A stretch of 64,000 nt of DNA from Glandiceps talaboti (GCF_964340395.1 NC_135552.1:20772181-20836180), one strand, 5' to 3'. Counted from the stretch's first letter, positions 25,941 through 41,400 are shown. Numbers and translations are program-made. Notes: generated by a model not told the origin, from the letters alone.

Positions 25941-27920
25941 GTGTTTACATGTTCACGTTAGTCATGCTAGTGGTCGGTATGATAAGTCATGTTGTGTTGT
26001 ACTTGCGTAAGGAACGGGAACGAGTGTTTTATGTCCAATATGTAAATATTCCAACCCGGAAGTGTGTGGAACGTGAGTGTGTTGTCAATAATATGTGCGA
26101 GAAGACGGTACACTGTGATGCAATCATGCAAGGTGTTGTTTTGGTGTTTAGTTGCTTTGGGTGACCGTGATTCATTCGAGTTGTATGTAGGAATGTTTAG
26201 TCACATAGAAAATTAAAGATCGTGTCCGAAAAGAGTCGAGGTTTCGAAGCCGACGAATACAATTGTACACACCCCATTTCACAAGATGCTAAAAATAGTG
26301 TTAAAAAATCAACTTGTTCCACCATATTTTCGATAAAGAAATGCTAACATCGTCCTATCGCTGGCTGAACTATCACTTAACCTGAATAGAGTGTGGAAAA
26401 AGTGTGGAAATAACACGTGTAAATACTGAAATGTGTGTATGTTTACATTTAAGTTAACAGGGGGGGGGAGAATCTAGCATTGCAGCAATATGTTGTAATG
26501 CCACAGTACGTATTAGTTTACACGGTATAATGCACAGACAATAAATTCTCATTGTCTTGAATTAAAACAGTGGCTAACCATAAATATCCTGAATTAGGAG
26601 ATTCACTAAAAATCATAGTTGTGGACAATAATTTAGAATTTGATGCAAACTACAGCCATTGCAAGAAAAGTGTTGATTATTTTCGTGAGCTGGTGTAACA
26701 TGAAATGATGGTATAAGACTGTGTAAGAAAAACTTAAAGCTTAGCAAAATCATAGACATTATTATTTATGTCCACCATCTATGATAAAATCAACAGAAAA
26801 ACGTGATAATTACTAAGTATGGTTGATAAAACCATACCTTGTATAGTCTGTTGAATCACAAATCTTGATTGGTCTGGCTTCATCTACATTTGTGATTGAC
26901 ACTAAAAATTTAAACATGATTATAAATTCAAAAGACTTATAGCTCAGTAGATTTTTTGTCAAATGATCAGTTGGCTTGCGCAGCTCAGGTGTTTATGATA
27001 ACAACTTACAACAGTGACTTTCCACCGTTTTATTTTACTCTGCTGAATTGTGTAATTAGTAAACATCAACAGTTTAGTTGAAATTTAAGAGAGACAACAA
27101 CAACAACAACAACAACAATTAAGTTGACATCTCAGACAACCACCAACATACAGATGTGTCATTGTGTAAATTGCTTTGACAACTTGTGTTTAACAAATGA
27201 TTGATGGGGTGCTAACAATGATGAATTTGTCAGACTGGAGAAAAGGAAGCGTGAACAGTTAACACTGCAATTTAAAGGAGCAAATATTTTCCTGATTAGA
27301 CAAAGTCTGAATGATTTTCTCACCAACTGTAAAAATTAACTCGGTATAATATTTGTCTTTCATCTATATCATACACACTGTGTTTGGAAATGGACGTGGT
27401 TAAGATAATTTCACAATTAAATGTAAATTGAATTACCTAGAAGTATACATGTGGTATATATTGGCTTAATCATAGATCACTTAGTAACAAATACACTTTG
27501 CACCTAAACGTGTACCTATCATTAAAGAATACATGTATGATAGAAACAGTAGGAAAAACCTTTTATATGTTGCTTTCTTTGAAAATATCAGTTGTAATAT
27601 TTCTGAAGAAACAGACAATTCATATCTATCTCACCTAGAGTTACTGTAATTATAGACCCATATGTGTAGGATCTATGCTGTAATATTTTAATCATGCACT
27701 AACTTTATTTATAACTACATGTAGGATATCTTGGATATGCAAACAAATTTAGGTTTAGCATTTGAAATTTGATATTAAACTAGAATGTCTTAAATTTGAA
27801 ATGAATGCTCATTATCTGAATTGGCCAATTTAAGTACACTCTGTAATTATAAATAGATGAAGCTAAATTATGAATATGTATATGTGTGTATATATGTGTG
27901 TTTGTAAATGATGTATATAC

Positions 27921-27924
<4 letters not shown>

Positions 27925-27998
<74 letters not shown>

Positions 27999-28032
27999 GT
28001 GTATATATATATAATGTTTGTATATATGTATG

Positions 28033-28074
<42 letters not shown>
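27925..28074. repeat. (TA)n microsatellite ending in (GA)n
   Basis: Long TA runs with a few TG interruptions, then about eighteen bases of GA. Confidence 0.9.
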
Positions 28075-28534
28075 AAAGCAATTATCATATTCACAATACA
28101 AAACATGAGTATGAGATGGCATCTGATATTAAAGTATGATAAACAAGCAGATATCTGTTGAATTAGTATAAAATTGTGAATAAAGTGTTGGTTTGGACAG
28201 CAGAGTGTTTGTTTGTGTCTGTAGCTCTGAGGTTATCAGGCTTTCCTCACTGTACACGACTGATAGGGTACAGAAGCCAGAAATAGCAGCAATTAGGAAG
28301 GTAGCAGTAAATTAATATCATTGTTTCTAAATATAGCAGTCCACCAAACCTACATGAATAATATTATTAATAACAAGGTATGTACATAGCAGCATGCATG
28401 TACATGCCAAGTGCCATAAACATGTACCTTTGTACATGTACTAGGGTAAGTTTGGTCAACCATAACCCTTAAACCTAGCTCAGTAGCTGCATATAGATTT
28501 ATCAGTACTAGGGTAAGTTCTTACAACTGCATAT

Positions 28535-28684
28535 AGGTATATTTATTATGAGATGATTGACAGCAGTGGATATCCAATATCAATGCTATATACAGTTGAT
28601 TAGCCATGGTCTTTATTATGAGATGATTGACAGCAGTGGATATCCAATATCCAGGCTATGTGTACTGATTAGCTGTGGTCTCAA
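28535..28684. repeat. Two-copy tandem duplication, ~75 bp
   Basis: The phrase ttattatgagatgattgaca followed by gcagtggatatccaatat occurs twice in succession, each copy ending in gattagc(c/t)(a/g)tggtct. Confidence 0.85.
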
Positions 28685-29303
28685 TATGAGGGTAAAATGG
28701 TGCATGATACACTCGATTTGACAGTGTAAAATTTCTGCATGAATAGTTCCAATTTTCAACACTCATGCTGTACTACATGTATGCTGTCTTCAAGTCATTC
28801 TGAATTTGTGTTCTTTTGTAATATCACTTGTGCCAATCAAGTTATATACACCTAGTATTGTATACCAGTGTAGGTCAGAATGTAGAGTAGACAGTACAAC
28901 AAATGATGCCACTACTGTCCAATCACATCACATCAATAATAATATGTATCCATTGATAGACTGAGGCATCAGTAATCTGATTCTCAAAGAATAGTGTTTT
29001 CACTGTGTAGCATCGTCATGGCAACTCCAGCATCCAAGTGCCTGTAATGTTACAGATGAGGAAACCAATCTAAGTTATGAGAAGTGATTGATAGACTCAC
29101 TTATAAAATACTTTGTACTATGTGTGTTTTGTGGTCTAAAAAGAGTAAAAATCCTACGGTATTATCTGGATTTGACTGTGACATGCCATGTGGTGTCATT
29201 TTAATTTCAGTACCAATGGAAATCAATTACAAGCAGCTGAATACTACCCATCGTTCATTGCTGTTACAGCTTCAGTTATCTCAACTGATTTATTTATTCC
29301 ATG

Positions 29304-29307
<4 letters not shown>

Positions 29308-29394
<87 letters not shown>

Positions 29395-29395
29395 G
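29308..29395. repeat. (AAT)n then (AAC)n microsatellite
   Basis: About eighteen AAT units pass into about ten AAC units. The predicted poly-Asn frame over it is only the product of the trinucleotide period. Confidence 0.9.
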
Positions 29396-30069
29396 AAAAT
29401 AGCAAGAAAAGAAAACTAAAGCACAAATCACATGTAAATTAATGAAATCATTATGGTTGCTTCCACCAAAATTTGCAGCAGAAGAAAACAATACAATGTA
29501 CTTTCTAATCTAATGTAACCAAAGTTTCCTAGACTGAACAATTTGTGTTGCAGCATGATACAGTAATTTGTTATTTTCATATATTTTTTTCCATTCTTCA
29601 TTTACATGTAAAGTCTATAACAATGGTACTATACATACAAAACATATATATGTACAAGTTTAATAAACAAGGGGTGTCTGTTTGTTGGTTGTGACGATGT
29701 TCCACAAGAGTGTTTATGTGTTTGTTGTATGTGACTTGTCCATTTAGTCTTGTCTGTAGGTTGTGTTTCATTTACAGTCTGTCAAATACTGATGGTGTGT
29801 GTGTGTATTAAAAGGTTTCCACTGTTGTGTAATTTACATGTGACAACATTTGCTTTAAAGGTCTAATCTGTGCGTATAAAAAGGGGTCAGATGATGCCAG
29901 ATGGCTTTGACATTAGCCCCTCCACCAACGAGGTCTATACTTTGACCATGTAACACAGGGCTCATACTAGAGAACCTATGAAACTGCCATTTCAGAGAGT
30001 ACATGTATCACAGATTTTTTATCTCCTAATGTTGGACTATGGTATTATGAATAATATACACAGGAAAGA

Positions 30070-30156
30070 CGACACTTCCCCACATGTAGCAAGCCAACGT
30101 TTTCATGGAGATTGTATTCATGAAAATGTTAGCTTGATACAAGATGGGAAGTGTTG
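30070..30156. mobile_element. 87-bp near-palindromic hairpin
   Basis: The left arm (acacttcccc, then gtagcaagccaacgttttcatg) and the reversed right arm (acacttcccatcttgtatca, then agctaacattttcatg) pair over about 37 bp around a short loop. It resembles a small hairpin MITE and could also fold like a miRNA precursor. Confidence 0.5.
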
Positions 30157-33100
30157 AGACACTAACCCAGGATTGAAAATTAACCCTTTAACTATCTGAA
30201 AGCCTTCCCTCTCATAATGATATCCAATTCTTAGATCTACAACAAGTAAATCTAGTGATATGAAATACCAATACAAGATGTGGGATTTGTTTTGCACAAA
30301 TATTTGACTGAATGAGTTGAAATTTTCATTGATCACAAAATGCACTTGTACATTCTTGTGCAATATAGTATTTGCCATAATCATCATACCCCATGAAGAT
30401 TGACAGATCTTATTGATGCAGTATTAAGTGCCACCAAAACTATGAACTTGGAAATAAATGTCACCCAGGCTAAATGTAATGTTATGAAAGTACTGGAGTT
30501 AATCCCAACATCTTTGTAATTCTGTATGTATGCAGTGAACAAATACTGCCAATAAACTTTGGTGATTATTGCTCAGTATTTATTTCAACAATAAACGTGC
30601 ATGGAATTCAAAATGCAATAGTGCAGTTGAACTCTTGCTGTGTGATGGCTACTTTGGTATGTAACCAGAGTACGTGTAACATATTACATTTAATACCATT
30701 GCACCAGAGTAATCGTAATAACTTTCAATTTGTGGTAAATAATGATTGATGGTTTTAGGATATGCAACCAGATGTTCATGACATCTCAACTTGATTTATG
30801 TGATATATGTGTGTAGAATGTATAAACACATTGAACTTCAGTTTCCTGTACTGAATATAGGTATGTACTGTGGTGACGAGTGTCAATATTTTATCTCAGC
30901 ATTCAGTCTATACATGTATAACCAGAGTTTGTTACTAGATGTATTATGATCATAAATATATGTATATCCTTTATGAATATTAAAACATAATTATAGTAAC
31001 AAGATGTTTTCCAGAGCATTTTGAATTCTTAACAATCTATTAGGCCTAAAAGATAGTTTGTGATTTCACCTAGAATCGTAGATTTTTTTGGATTTTTTCC
31101 ATGTCTAGTTCAGGTAGTTATGTTTTCCGTTGTTTTCCACATGGTTTCTTCCCGTCATATGCACAGCCATTACAGATTGGAAGAACAGTTTTCTACTGTC
31201 TTTTTAAGTTGATGTCAGTTTCCGCATCCAGTATTTCTCGTGAGACGTCACAATTTTCACAATTTAAGTTTTTTTTCTTGAATATGTGAAAAAAAGTTTA
31301 GGGTCGGCAATGAAAAACTAGGTGGGGATCAGGTAACCGGAACCAAATAATTTTTTAGGTCTAATATAAATATCATAAAATGCTGTAAAACTTAATATCA
31401 GTATTTCCAAATGTGGTATTTATAAAAATGAAAGTATTTACAAATGTAGTTGTGTAGACGCGCTATGGTGATTTCAGAGTAGTCTGTTCAAGTAGCAAGA
31501 CTTGTCAAAGATATGTGGTTAATGGAGTGGAAATGCAGTTGGCAGCTGGTCTTCATACTCTTATGGCTTTCTAATATCATGTTGCAATGACAATTTAATG
31601 GATGTCTAATGTATCTATACATGAAAGCTGTGCTTGTACACGTCAAGTACATACAGTATTGTACATTCATTCCTAACTAACTGTGTACATAGGGTATATA
31701 CCCAGTAACAATCTGATAGCCATTGGATGTACATGTAGTTTGCTAGTCTAGTTCCTATACGGTATCGTTACGATTTACACTTCCGTTACGCGTTCACAGT
31801 GGTTTAGTTACAGACCACATTGGCATCCAGACTAGTAGTTTGTATACAGTGAGTTCTAATTCTGTGTGAGTATACCGTGTCTTCTGTTAGTACTGTATTC
31901 TCTCATTTCATCTGCTGAGACTGACATTGTTTGATGTATGCAATATTACAAAATTAACACAGTTTATTATTACATGTAACTAGTTTTTAAGTTCCAGTGT
32001 TCTCCCCAGAAGGTTTTTTGGATAATGATGCCAATATGCTTTAATTTTTGCTGAGACCTTTTCAGCTGTGCCAATGAGTGATCCAATATCATTGTTTGAT
32101 AAGTTGATGTGTGGTCAAATCTAACTAGCATAATACATAATACATACTATTAATTCAACTTCCAATATTTGCAGTAATTTTCATGTGAATAAATTCCAAT
32201 ATTTTGTGCTGATTCCACATAATTAGATGTTATTGCCCAATATTTTTCGTCATTCAGGCAAGGAAAATATGAGTGACCTATGGGGGTTTTGTATCGACTC
32301 GTAGTGACAACCTTTAGGTTATGAGTATTTTCTGGCTGAATGTAGAAAAATATTGGCAAATAACATATACCAGCTCCAGTATATGTCAAAGAACAATTGG
32401 GGAAAGTAATGGCAATTTTGAGCATTTTGACTCATACATGTATTTCAAACTGAGTAGAATCAATGTAGACACGCGTTGTTGTGAAATAGATGCACAATGT
32501 CATGACATGGAATGACTAGATTATACATTCCATATTTTTTGTTCAAAATGGCTCGTGCATGGTATAAGAGTTTATATATTTATTTGTAGTTTGTGTACAT
32601 TATTACATATCCCACAATTCTCATGGCATGTTTATTTGATTTGATTTGAGATCTTCAATACAAGTTGCCTGCACTATTTAAATGTCTGTTTACAGTTTCT
32701 CCTCTTAATTGATTTGACATGGCCAGTAGCAATTTCTTGTGACATCGTAATTTGGTGTTCCCCTATCTAACTTACTACATTGTTACTTGCAACTCACTGA
32801 GTGTTTACATTAACATTTTGACTCACAACAAAATATTTCAACAACAATGAATATTTTTGTAAATATTTCAAAAACATTTCGGAAAATTAGTCTATATTTT
32901 GAATTATTATAATTTTTGTCTTAGCTGAAGAATAGAGAGCACTAACCATAATCTAGAGTCTACTGATATGAAAATTTTTGCTTGAGACTTATTTTCACTT
33001 AATATTTCACTGGTAAACAAAGATGCACAAACAAATAGTGACTAAAATGCCTTCTTGTATATGAATACAATGTACCAGTCTGGCAATTAGTGAAAATACG

Positions 33101-33609
33101 TCTTTGAGAACTAGCTGAAGACTGTAAAATCGTAAAATTTTGTAGTAGCGAAAATATCTAGGTTTATAGTATTTGGTTTGTTATCATTAATACCATAATC
33201 CTCTAGTTTGTGTCTGCTCCTAAGGCTGCCCTATTTTATAACTTACTTTCTACTTTACTGCTTCTTTGCCTTATATTCTAAGAATGAGATAAAGAAACAC
33301 ATTAATAGTTCTTTTTCATCGACATGTACCTCTTTTAATAGCTTACAGTAAAAAGACTTGGGAGGAAAGAGGTTTTATAAATTGATGGCAATGATGAAGA
33401 CATGATTGACAGGTGATGAGAATTGTATAATGCACTATTGTGTAAACTCTAATGCAATGTAAGACGTTGAGTGTGCTGAATGTCTGAGTGATGCAGAGCG
33501 TACTCCCTAGGGAAATCTACCTTCATATACACTGCATGTCAAACACGATAAAGCTGGCAGTAAAAGCGTCAAGATAACATTCTTGATTTTTCTTTTCATC
33601 CTAACAGGC

Positions 33610-36600
33610 ATGGACTTAGGCAATGGTTTAGTACTGCAAGTTCGAAATGGTGGCAATATCGGTGTACGTAGAATACATGTAGGACGTAGACGAATCGACC
33701 CCATGGAACATGAACATCAACCTGATAAAGTACGCAGTGAAAGAATCTTAGTTGAAGGTGATATTCTTAGCTATGTTCCGGATCATTTACGCCGTGTTGG
33801 TTTGTACATTGCCGCAGAACCTTTAACACCAGACCACAGCTACTATGAGGTAAGAACTTACAAATTAAAACATCGAGTAATTTCATTTGGATGGAAAATG
33901 GAACACAAACTTCCTATTTTTGTTTAATGATTTGATTTGATTGAGTGATATGATTTGATTCAGAGATTTACAACTTCAAGCATTACATAATATTGAACTA
34001 CAAAATTCTTTTTTTTGTCGTCGATATTTTACCCCTTTATCATGATTTTACAAGAGGTGGAATTTGACAAATTCCTCAGGTAATGAAAGTAGAATCACAT
34101 ATCTTGCATATAGATTGATATCAGCAAGTATTTTTTCCAGGTCAGTGCACCTAAATAAAATTGCAATAAAAGTGTATAAAGCTGGCAACAAATTTCATTT
34201 CTGAGCTGTATAGCATATCATGTCGATGTTAACTTGCCTCTTAGACTAGTAGATAATTAGATCAACGAATACCACCCATATGTACATGTCTCTGTCATAA
34301 TCAGGCTAACTATTTCAAAATTCAAATCTCTCAATTTCATTCAATTTCAAAATAAAAAGTAGTGATATCAATAATTTGTCATATTCTTGATAGCAATAAG
34401 GTGGGTTTTTTTTTGTCTGTGCTGGAAATTGCTCCCAGTGGTTTTCTTTTTATACAGACGACACATATATACACACACAATCACACATAATTTTACAGTG
34501 TTCCATGCAGGTTTGGGAGTACATGACAGCAATAAGTTTTTATTTGACATTTTTTACTTCCCCTGTCATGTTTATTAGAAACAAGTTATTCGTATGAATG
34601 TAAATGTATTCCAAATTCATATAATGAATGATTCAGGAAAGGAACACAATTAACTATTTTATTTGGTACAAATTTTTTTTTTTTAAATCAAATTCACTGT
34701 TTGCAGATAATCATATTTCAAATATTGAATTAGGGTCAAAGGTCAATGCACTGAAAAAAAAATCCCAACAAAATGTGCAAATTAGGCCTGGAATTGCATT
34801 AGTTAGAAGTAATGGATGAAATTTACTGAAAACCCTGTCTTAACATAATTTGGGGTTTATCAGTATGCAAACTTTTTGGCATATTTCAACTTAAATGTCA
34901 GACCTTTATATTTATGAAAATAATCCCAAATTACTAAATTATGTAAAAAGATAGAACAAGTAGTCATAATTAACTGAAAAGTAAGACTAGACTAATTTTT
35001 TTTCAAACAAGACTTGTGAGTGAAGATTAGCCATTAGACGCTGGTGTTTTAGTCAATGATTGGTATGTACAAGGTATGCATACATTTCCATATGTACCGG
35101 TACATATTCTGGTAAAGCTTGGCCAAGTCAGAATACATGTATACTGTGTTTCATTTGGAATGTAATTGATGCATTCTGGAAGCGTGTATGATGAAAAGAG
35201 ACACCGTTAGTTTTTATATCCCTCTAAAGTACTCACAGTCAATTCCAATGTGATTAAAATCTGATGTAGTCGGGATCCAATTCACTCTATTTACAGTTTT
35301 TGAAATGAAGTCGATGCATAATGCATGACTCTCACTCAGATGGAAAGTGACAGAAAATATATACCTGGATTTTTTTAGCTTGAAAGTACGAACAACTTAT
35401 TCCAATCTGTGATACTAAATAGAAGACTTGATGCGATTTAGTTACTGCATTATGGATGCCTTACACAGCTGCATAGTTTGTTTAGTTATGAAATATTTAT
35501 ACCATCTAGATGTATATTGTACTGACATAGTGATATAATACATAAAATACTCATGATATGCTGTATGTGAACAACACTTTGATATATACATTAAGAGTTA
35601 TTTTATCTCCTAGCATTACATTTCATTCAATCAATACTTTGTACATACTGGGTATGTATGTTTACATTCTCTACCCATTATCAGACCAAAAAAGACATTT
35701 TGAAATGTCAACATTTAAATGAACATGTTCACATTTGAATGTTTCATGCTGAGAATTTAAATGGTACAAATTTCAGTGAAATGGTAGTGACTGTATCCTT
35801 GTTAGAGAAAAATGTCCCCCAAAACTCTGAATTTAGATGACGAATGAGGCTAACCACTGTGGGCTTACACAGAGAAGAGTATTCCTCATTATAAACATTG
35901 CCATGTTGATGTATTCAGGCACAGTGTCTGGGAGGAAATTCACATTGATCAATTTGTTGGTGGTTGTTAGTGAAATGGAATTACAATGGGAAGTTATTAG
36001 TGGTGGCAGTTGGAAGTTGATTTGATCAGTTCGACAGTTGATTACATACACAGTGGTAGCAATCAGTATACCCTGGTGTTAGAGTAAATCACATTCACCA
36101 CTAAATGCTGTGAAGATGTGACAATATTTAGGCTTTTAACAAATGAACGTATTAGTAAAAGTGTGTTTATTTAGGAATTAATAATAATAATGTTCTGACA
36201 TACATTTGTATCCATAAATCTTCTAATCAAAATTCAATTTCAGTGACAGGAAATTTGAATAATCCTATTATTAAACAGACAGCATTGTTCTTTAGAATGA
36301 TGTTAGAGAAAACCTGTTAAGGGACAATGAATTTGTGAAATTGGACATGTATGTTTGCAAACAACAATTTTACTGATCATTTCTGTCAGTCTTTCATGTA
36401 CATGTAACTACACAAACAGTCATATGTACATGCTAGTACTATATACGTAAACAGTGATATGTACCTACACTGTACATACTAGTACTATATACGTAAACAG
36501 TGATTTTTACATACACTGTACATACTAGTACTATATACATAAACAGTGATATGTACATACACTGTACATACTAGTACTATATACGTAAACAGTGATTTGT

Positions 36601-38382
36601 ACAAACACTGTACATACTAGTACTATATACATAAACAGTGATATGTACCTACATTGTACATATTAGTACTATATACACAAACAGTGATATGTACCTACAT
36701 TGTACATACTAGTACTATATACGTAAACAGCAATTTGTACCTACACTGTACATACTAGTACTATATACATAAACAGTGATTTGTACCTACACTGTACATA
36801 CTAGTACTATATACGTAAACAGTGATATGTACCTACACTGTACATAGTAGTACTATATACATAAACAGTGATATGTACATACACTGTACATACTAGTACT
36901 ATATACGTAAACAGTGATTTGTACAAACACTGTACATACTAGTACTATATACATAAACAGTGATATGTACATACACTGTACATACTAGTACTATATACGT
37001 AAACAGTGATTTGTACTTACACTAGCTTACACTATCCTTGAAAAGGGATCAAACATAGCTGTATTCAGTTTTAAAGATGTCAAGATTATGAATATTACAA
37101 TATGAACAGCTGTTCACTGGAGACACACTACATGTATGTGACATAGATACTAGTGACGTGGGATTTATTTCAGATTGTAATAAGTTATTGATACTATTGA
37201 TGTATTTGGTGATGACATTGAAATATTCTACCGATAATATGTAAAACAGGGTAAAATATTAAACATGGATTTCTAGGACCAAGTAATTCCACAAACCATA
37301 ACCAGAGAAATGGAATACCTCAAGTTAACTATCTGTTTACTCAATAAATCTTTCTAAAATTATACTTTCCTGTACTTCCTACAACCAAAATTTCGTAATC
37401 CTCTAAGAAATTATGTCATTGTTGCAATCAGAAGACTGTGGCTTTCAAAGATACCACCCGATTTTTGATGTCATGAAGTGAACCATAAATTTTGTTTAAC
37501 TAATACCAATCAATGATATTCAATGTGTATGATCTTTACAGCTAATGGTGATGCTGGCCACAAAGTATAAATGAAACTTTCTACTTACAAATTAAAACAA
37601 TTCTTAGAAAATTAATTAATTATAATAATAATAATGTTGGTTTTTATATAGCACTTCCCACTTTGTGCTCGAAGCGCTATATCATTATTACCCCTGGCAT
37701 GGATCTATAGTGATACAACGGCCCTTTATATTTCCTCAACTCCCAGGGGAGCATACAATCCATTGCAGCCTTTATAAGCACATAGGATTAAAGCATTCAC
37801 ATTGCAACCTCTATCCTACCAGGTCCCCCAATTATAGAGCGTAATTCTGTTATTACCGACTTCTCATCATCAGTATTGTTGGAGGTATCAAACAATACTG
37901 AAAAGATATGAGTAGAAATGTATGTATTTAAACAAAAATGGATCAGAGCTCTTCCTTATTTTTTACTTGCGAAGAGACTGACTTTAGAAGCACACTGTGT
38001 AGGGTTACAGCTCACTTAATACATGGAGATTACAAATGTGCTGAATGTTTATTTTTAATCAAAGAATCATTTGATATTATTATTTACAGGTAGAATTGAT
38101 AGACACCGGTGAATTAGGTACAATCGGTGTTGGACTAGTACACAAAGATTACAAATTAGAAAGACAACCTGGCTGGGTTGCTGACTCTATAGGATACCAT
38201 GCAGATGATGGAAAGTAAGTGTTGTACAATTATGTACATACTAAGCCTTGGACCATGTCCATTTCAAAACACTTTAAATGCATTCTCCTAGTCTAGGACC
38301 ATGTCCATTTCAAGATATACATGCATGCGTGCATACACACATACATACATACATACATACATACATACATACATACATACAT

Positions 38383-38433
<51 letters not shown>

Positions 38434-41400
38434 TACATACATACATACATACATACATACATACATACATACATACATACATGTATGTATGTATGCCTAC
38501 ACACATAAATACATACATAAATACATTATATACATACACACATGCACACACACACATATATAATATAAACTATCTGAAGTATAAATAATATGTACATTCA
38601 ACAGTTATCTGTTTAATAATAGCTATATGAGTCATGGTCAGGTTTCAGTATTTTTGTATGTCTCCACAGTCATTTTCTCAAAAATAAGCAGAAGTATAGA
38701 AAATGGTGGTTTCATTGTGTTGTTCAATACAAAAAGGTGTAAATAAAAGGACTGAAGGACTGTTATACAATACTTGGTGCTCAAATTATGCAATCCCCTT
38801 GATGAGTCAAGAAGCGTAGAAACATCACCATGGTAACAAGCAACCTGTTAACCTTATCATGTTGATGTGACACGTACCTAACACACAGTATGACTTCAGG
38901 CGTTTGTGATTCATTCCAAATCATAGAAACCGATATGAAGTTATGCTAATTATAAATTGAAGATTTTTCTTACCCAGGAGTAAAAGTCATTAATATTCAG
39001 TAAAAGTACACCACAGATGGACATGATTCAGAATCTGTATTGGTCAGCCATGAATCATCCTCTCTATAGTACCACACTGTGTACTGCGAACAATCCTGTG
39101 ACATCATATATTAGAAAACACCATGCAGTGCATAGGATGGTTCACATCTCATGTTATCTTTGTCTGTCTATGTAGATTGTTCAAACCCAATGGTCATGGC
39201 AGAGATGGTCATGGGAGGCCGTTTGGTCCCAAATGTCACAGTGGTGATAAAATTGGTTGTGGAATTAAGTTTGATCAGATAGAATATGAGGAAGGTATAC
39301 GACAGCAAGTACCTGTATTCTTTACAAGGAATGGCAAAGAGGTAGGTCAAAGGTTAACAATACAAATTTATGTATGTATGGACACAGTATGTAGTTATAC
39401 CTAGTATATATGGATACAGTATGTAGGTTTACCTAGTATGTAGTATGTTTTAGTATTACATATCCCATGAATATTAATGTTGTATTTACATAATTAATGA
39501 GTATAGGCAATGAGGCTATCTCAGACTCTTAAGAATGCAAGCTTCAAATTCAATATAATTTAGCACACACATCGACAATAATAAGGTGCACGTATCCTAT
39601 AAAGCTGGTGGATGTAGGTTTTAGTTTTAATACATGATAAGACACCTATAGTTCATATAAATTTTTTTCTATTACAGCTTGGTACCATGATGACACCTAT
39701 GCCAGCAACTGGTTTATTTCCTGCTATTGGAATGCATTCAGTAGGGGAAGAAGTCCGCCTACACCTTGATGCTGATTGGGTGAATATTGAAGAAGACATG
39801 ATGATTGACAGCAGTGAAGATGAATGGGCCAGGCTACATGACGTACGAGCCAATGGACAGGTAAGTTCTCATTGGTTAATTAATAGCTTTTGTTTTGTAA
39901 CTTCTTATATGCTTGGCTGATTACTATCCACTGTATCTTCTCATAGGCTGATTACTAGCCATTCTATCTACTCATTGGCTAATTACTAGCCACTGTATCT
40001 TCTCATTGGCTGATTACTGGCCACTGTATCTTCTCATTGGCTGATCAATAGCAACTGTGACTTCTCATTGTCTGTTTACTGGCAACTGTAACTTCTCTTT
40101 GGCTGATTATTAAGCACTAAAAAGTTCTCACTGGCTGAGTTCTAACCCTTTGAAATTTTCATGATGTTGATAACTAGCAACGCCAAGTTCTCATTTGTCA
40201 AGAACTAGTCACTGTAAATTCTCATTGGCTGATTAATAATGGTTCATTGAAACATCTTCTTTATAAGTAAGGTTGACAAACAATTAGTGAACAAATACAA
40301 AAACTTTGTTAAATTCATCTGTAGTACCAGTAACATTGATGACGTGTATGCATTGTAATTATACAAGTACCTGTATTTTACAGCTGTTAGAATACGTTGG
40401 CAGGGGGAGAAGTATTGCTGATGTCGGATTGGCTCAAGCCAGGAAACCGTTGTCACCAACAAATCACTACTTTGAAATAGAAATTGTAGATCCTGGAAAA
40501 AATTGTTACATTGCGATAGGATTAGCTCACAGGGATTATCCCAAATATAGGCATCCTGGCTGGAATAAAGGATCCATTGCCTATCATGCAGGTATGTCAA
40601 AGTTGTGGATGTTTATTATGGGATGTTACTACAAGGAGTCAGCTGATTGCACAGATTTGATGTTCACCAAGTAAATTATACATTGTTGTAAGTAGGAAGT
40701 CATGATCAAAAAAATAGTTCCAAAAGGAATTCATGTAAAGATTTCTTTCAAGCTTTATACAACTGTATTCACAGTAGCTATAGCAACTATTCCACGGTAG
40801 CCATAGCAACTATTCCATGGTAGCCATAGCAACTATTCCACAGGTGTAATAATTCTATCACATTCTGCCAGAATATGTTGAATGTCAAATGAAGTATACC
40901 GTAGTGAATTATTTGTATCTTTCCATCTTTTTTTTTCTCTTTTATAGATGACGGTAAAATCTTCAAAGGGAGTGGAATAGGTGATCCATTTGGTCCTCGT
41001 TGTTACAAAGGTGATGTAATGGGATGTGGAATTATGTTCCCCAGAGATTACCAAGTAGAAAGGTAAGAAACAGTTGACAAGAGATGCTTTGCATTAGCAA
41101 TAGTTAAAATGAAAATGTGTATAAAAACTGTGTAATAGTTGGAAAGAGAATGCTAAGTTTAAATTTAGTCGAAATGCAAGAATGTATGGTGACTGATCTG
41201 ATGACCAACCCTAGTGAGTGTGAGTAGTCATGTTAGGTTTTCAGTATTGTGTTTGTATAGTGATGAATGCATTTTTCTAACATATACATTATATAATCTG
41301 TTGTTATAGCGATGTTGAAAGTGATGATGAGAAGGCTGAAATTGCAGAACTAAGGCATCACCATGACGACGATCATGTGAATGAAATGTATGAGTTAGAG

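Larger units (their letters stand above)
25941..33609. other. Non-coding stretch upstream of the SPRYD3 coding start
   Basis: No exon with recognisable protein content was found. If SPRYD3 is transcribed from near 25.9 kb this would be its first intron, but a closer promoter (for example around 31.75-31.87 kb, which is locally richer in CG) is equally possible. The repeats inside are listed separately; there is also a short CAA run at 27097-27118. Confidence 0.45.

Noticed and set aside
25922-26164. 80-codon plus-strand frame with a hydrophobic start next to the RP2 promoter
   Set aside because: No homology, no following exon, and it overlaps a plausible untranslated first exon; chance frame in a promoter-proximal region is likelier.
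29084-29419. Frame with a long Asn tract
   Set aside because: The tract is an AAT/AAC microsatellite and the preceding part has no similarity or splice support.
38278-38588. Several overlapping frames on both strands
   Set aside because: Translation of CATA and CA microsatellites.
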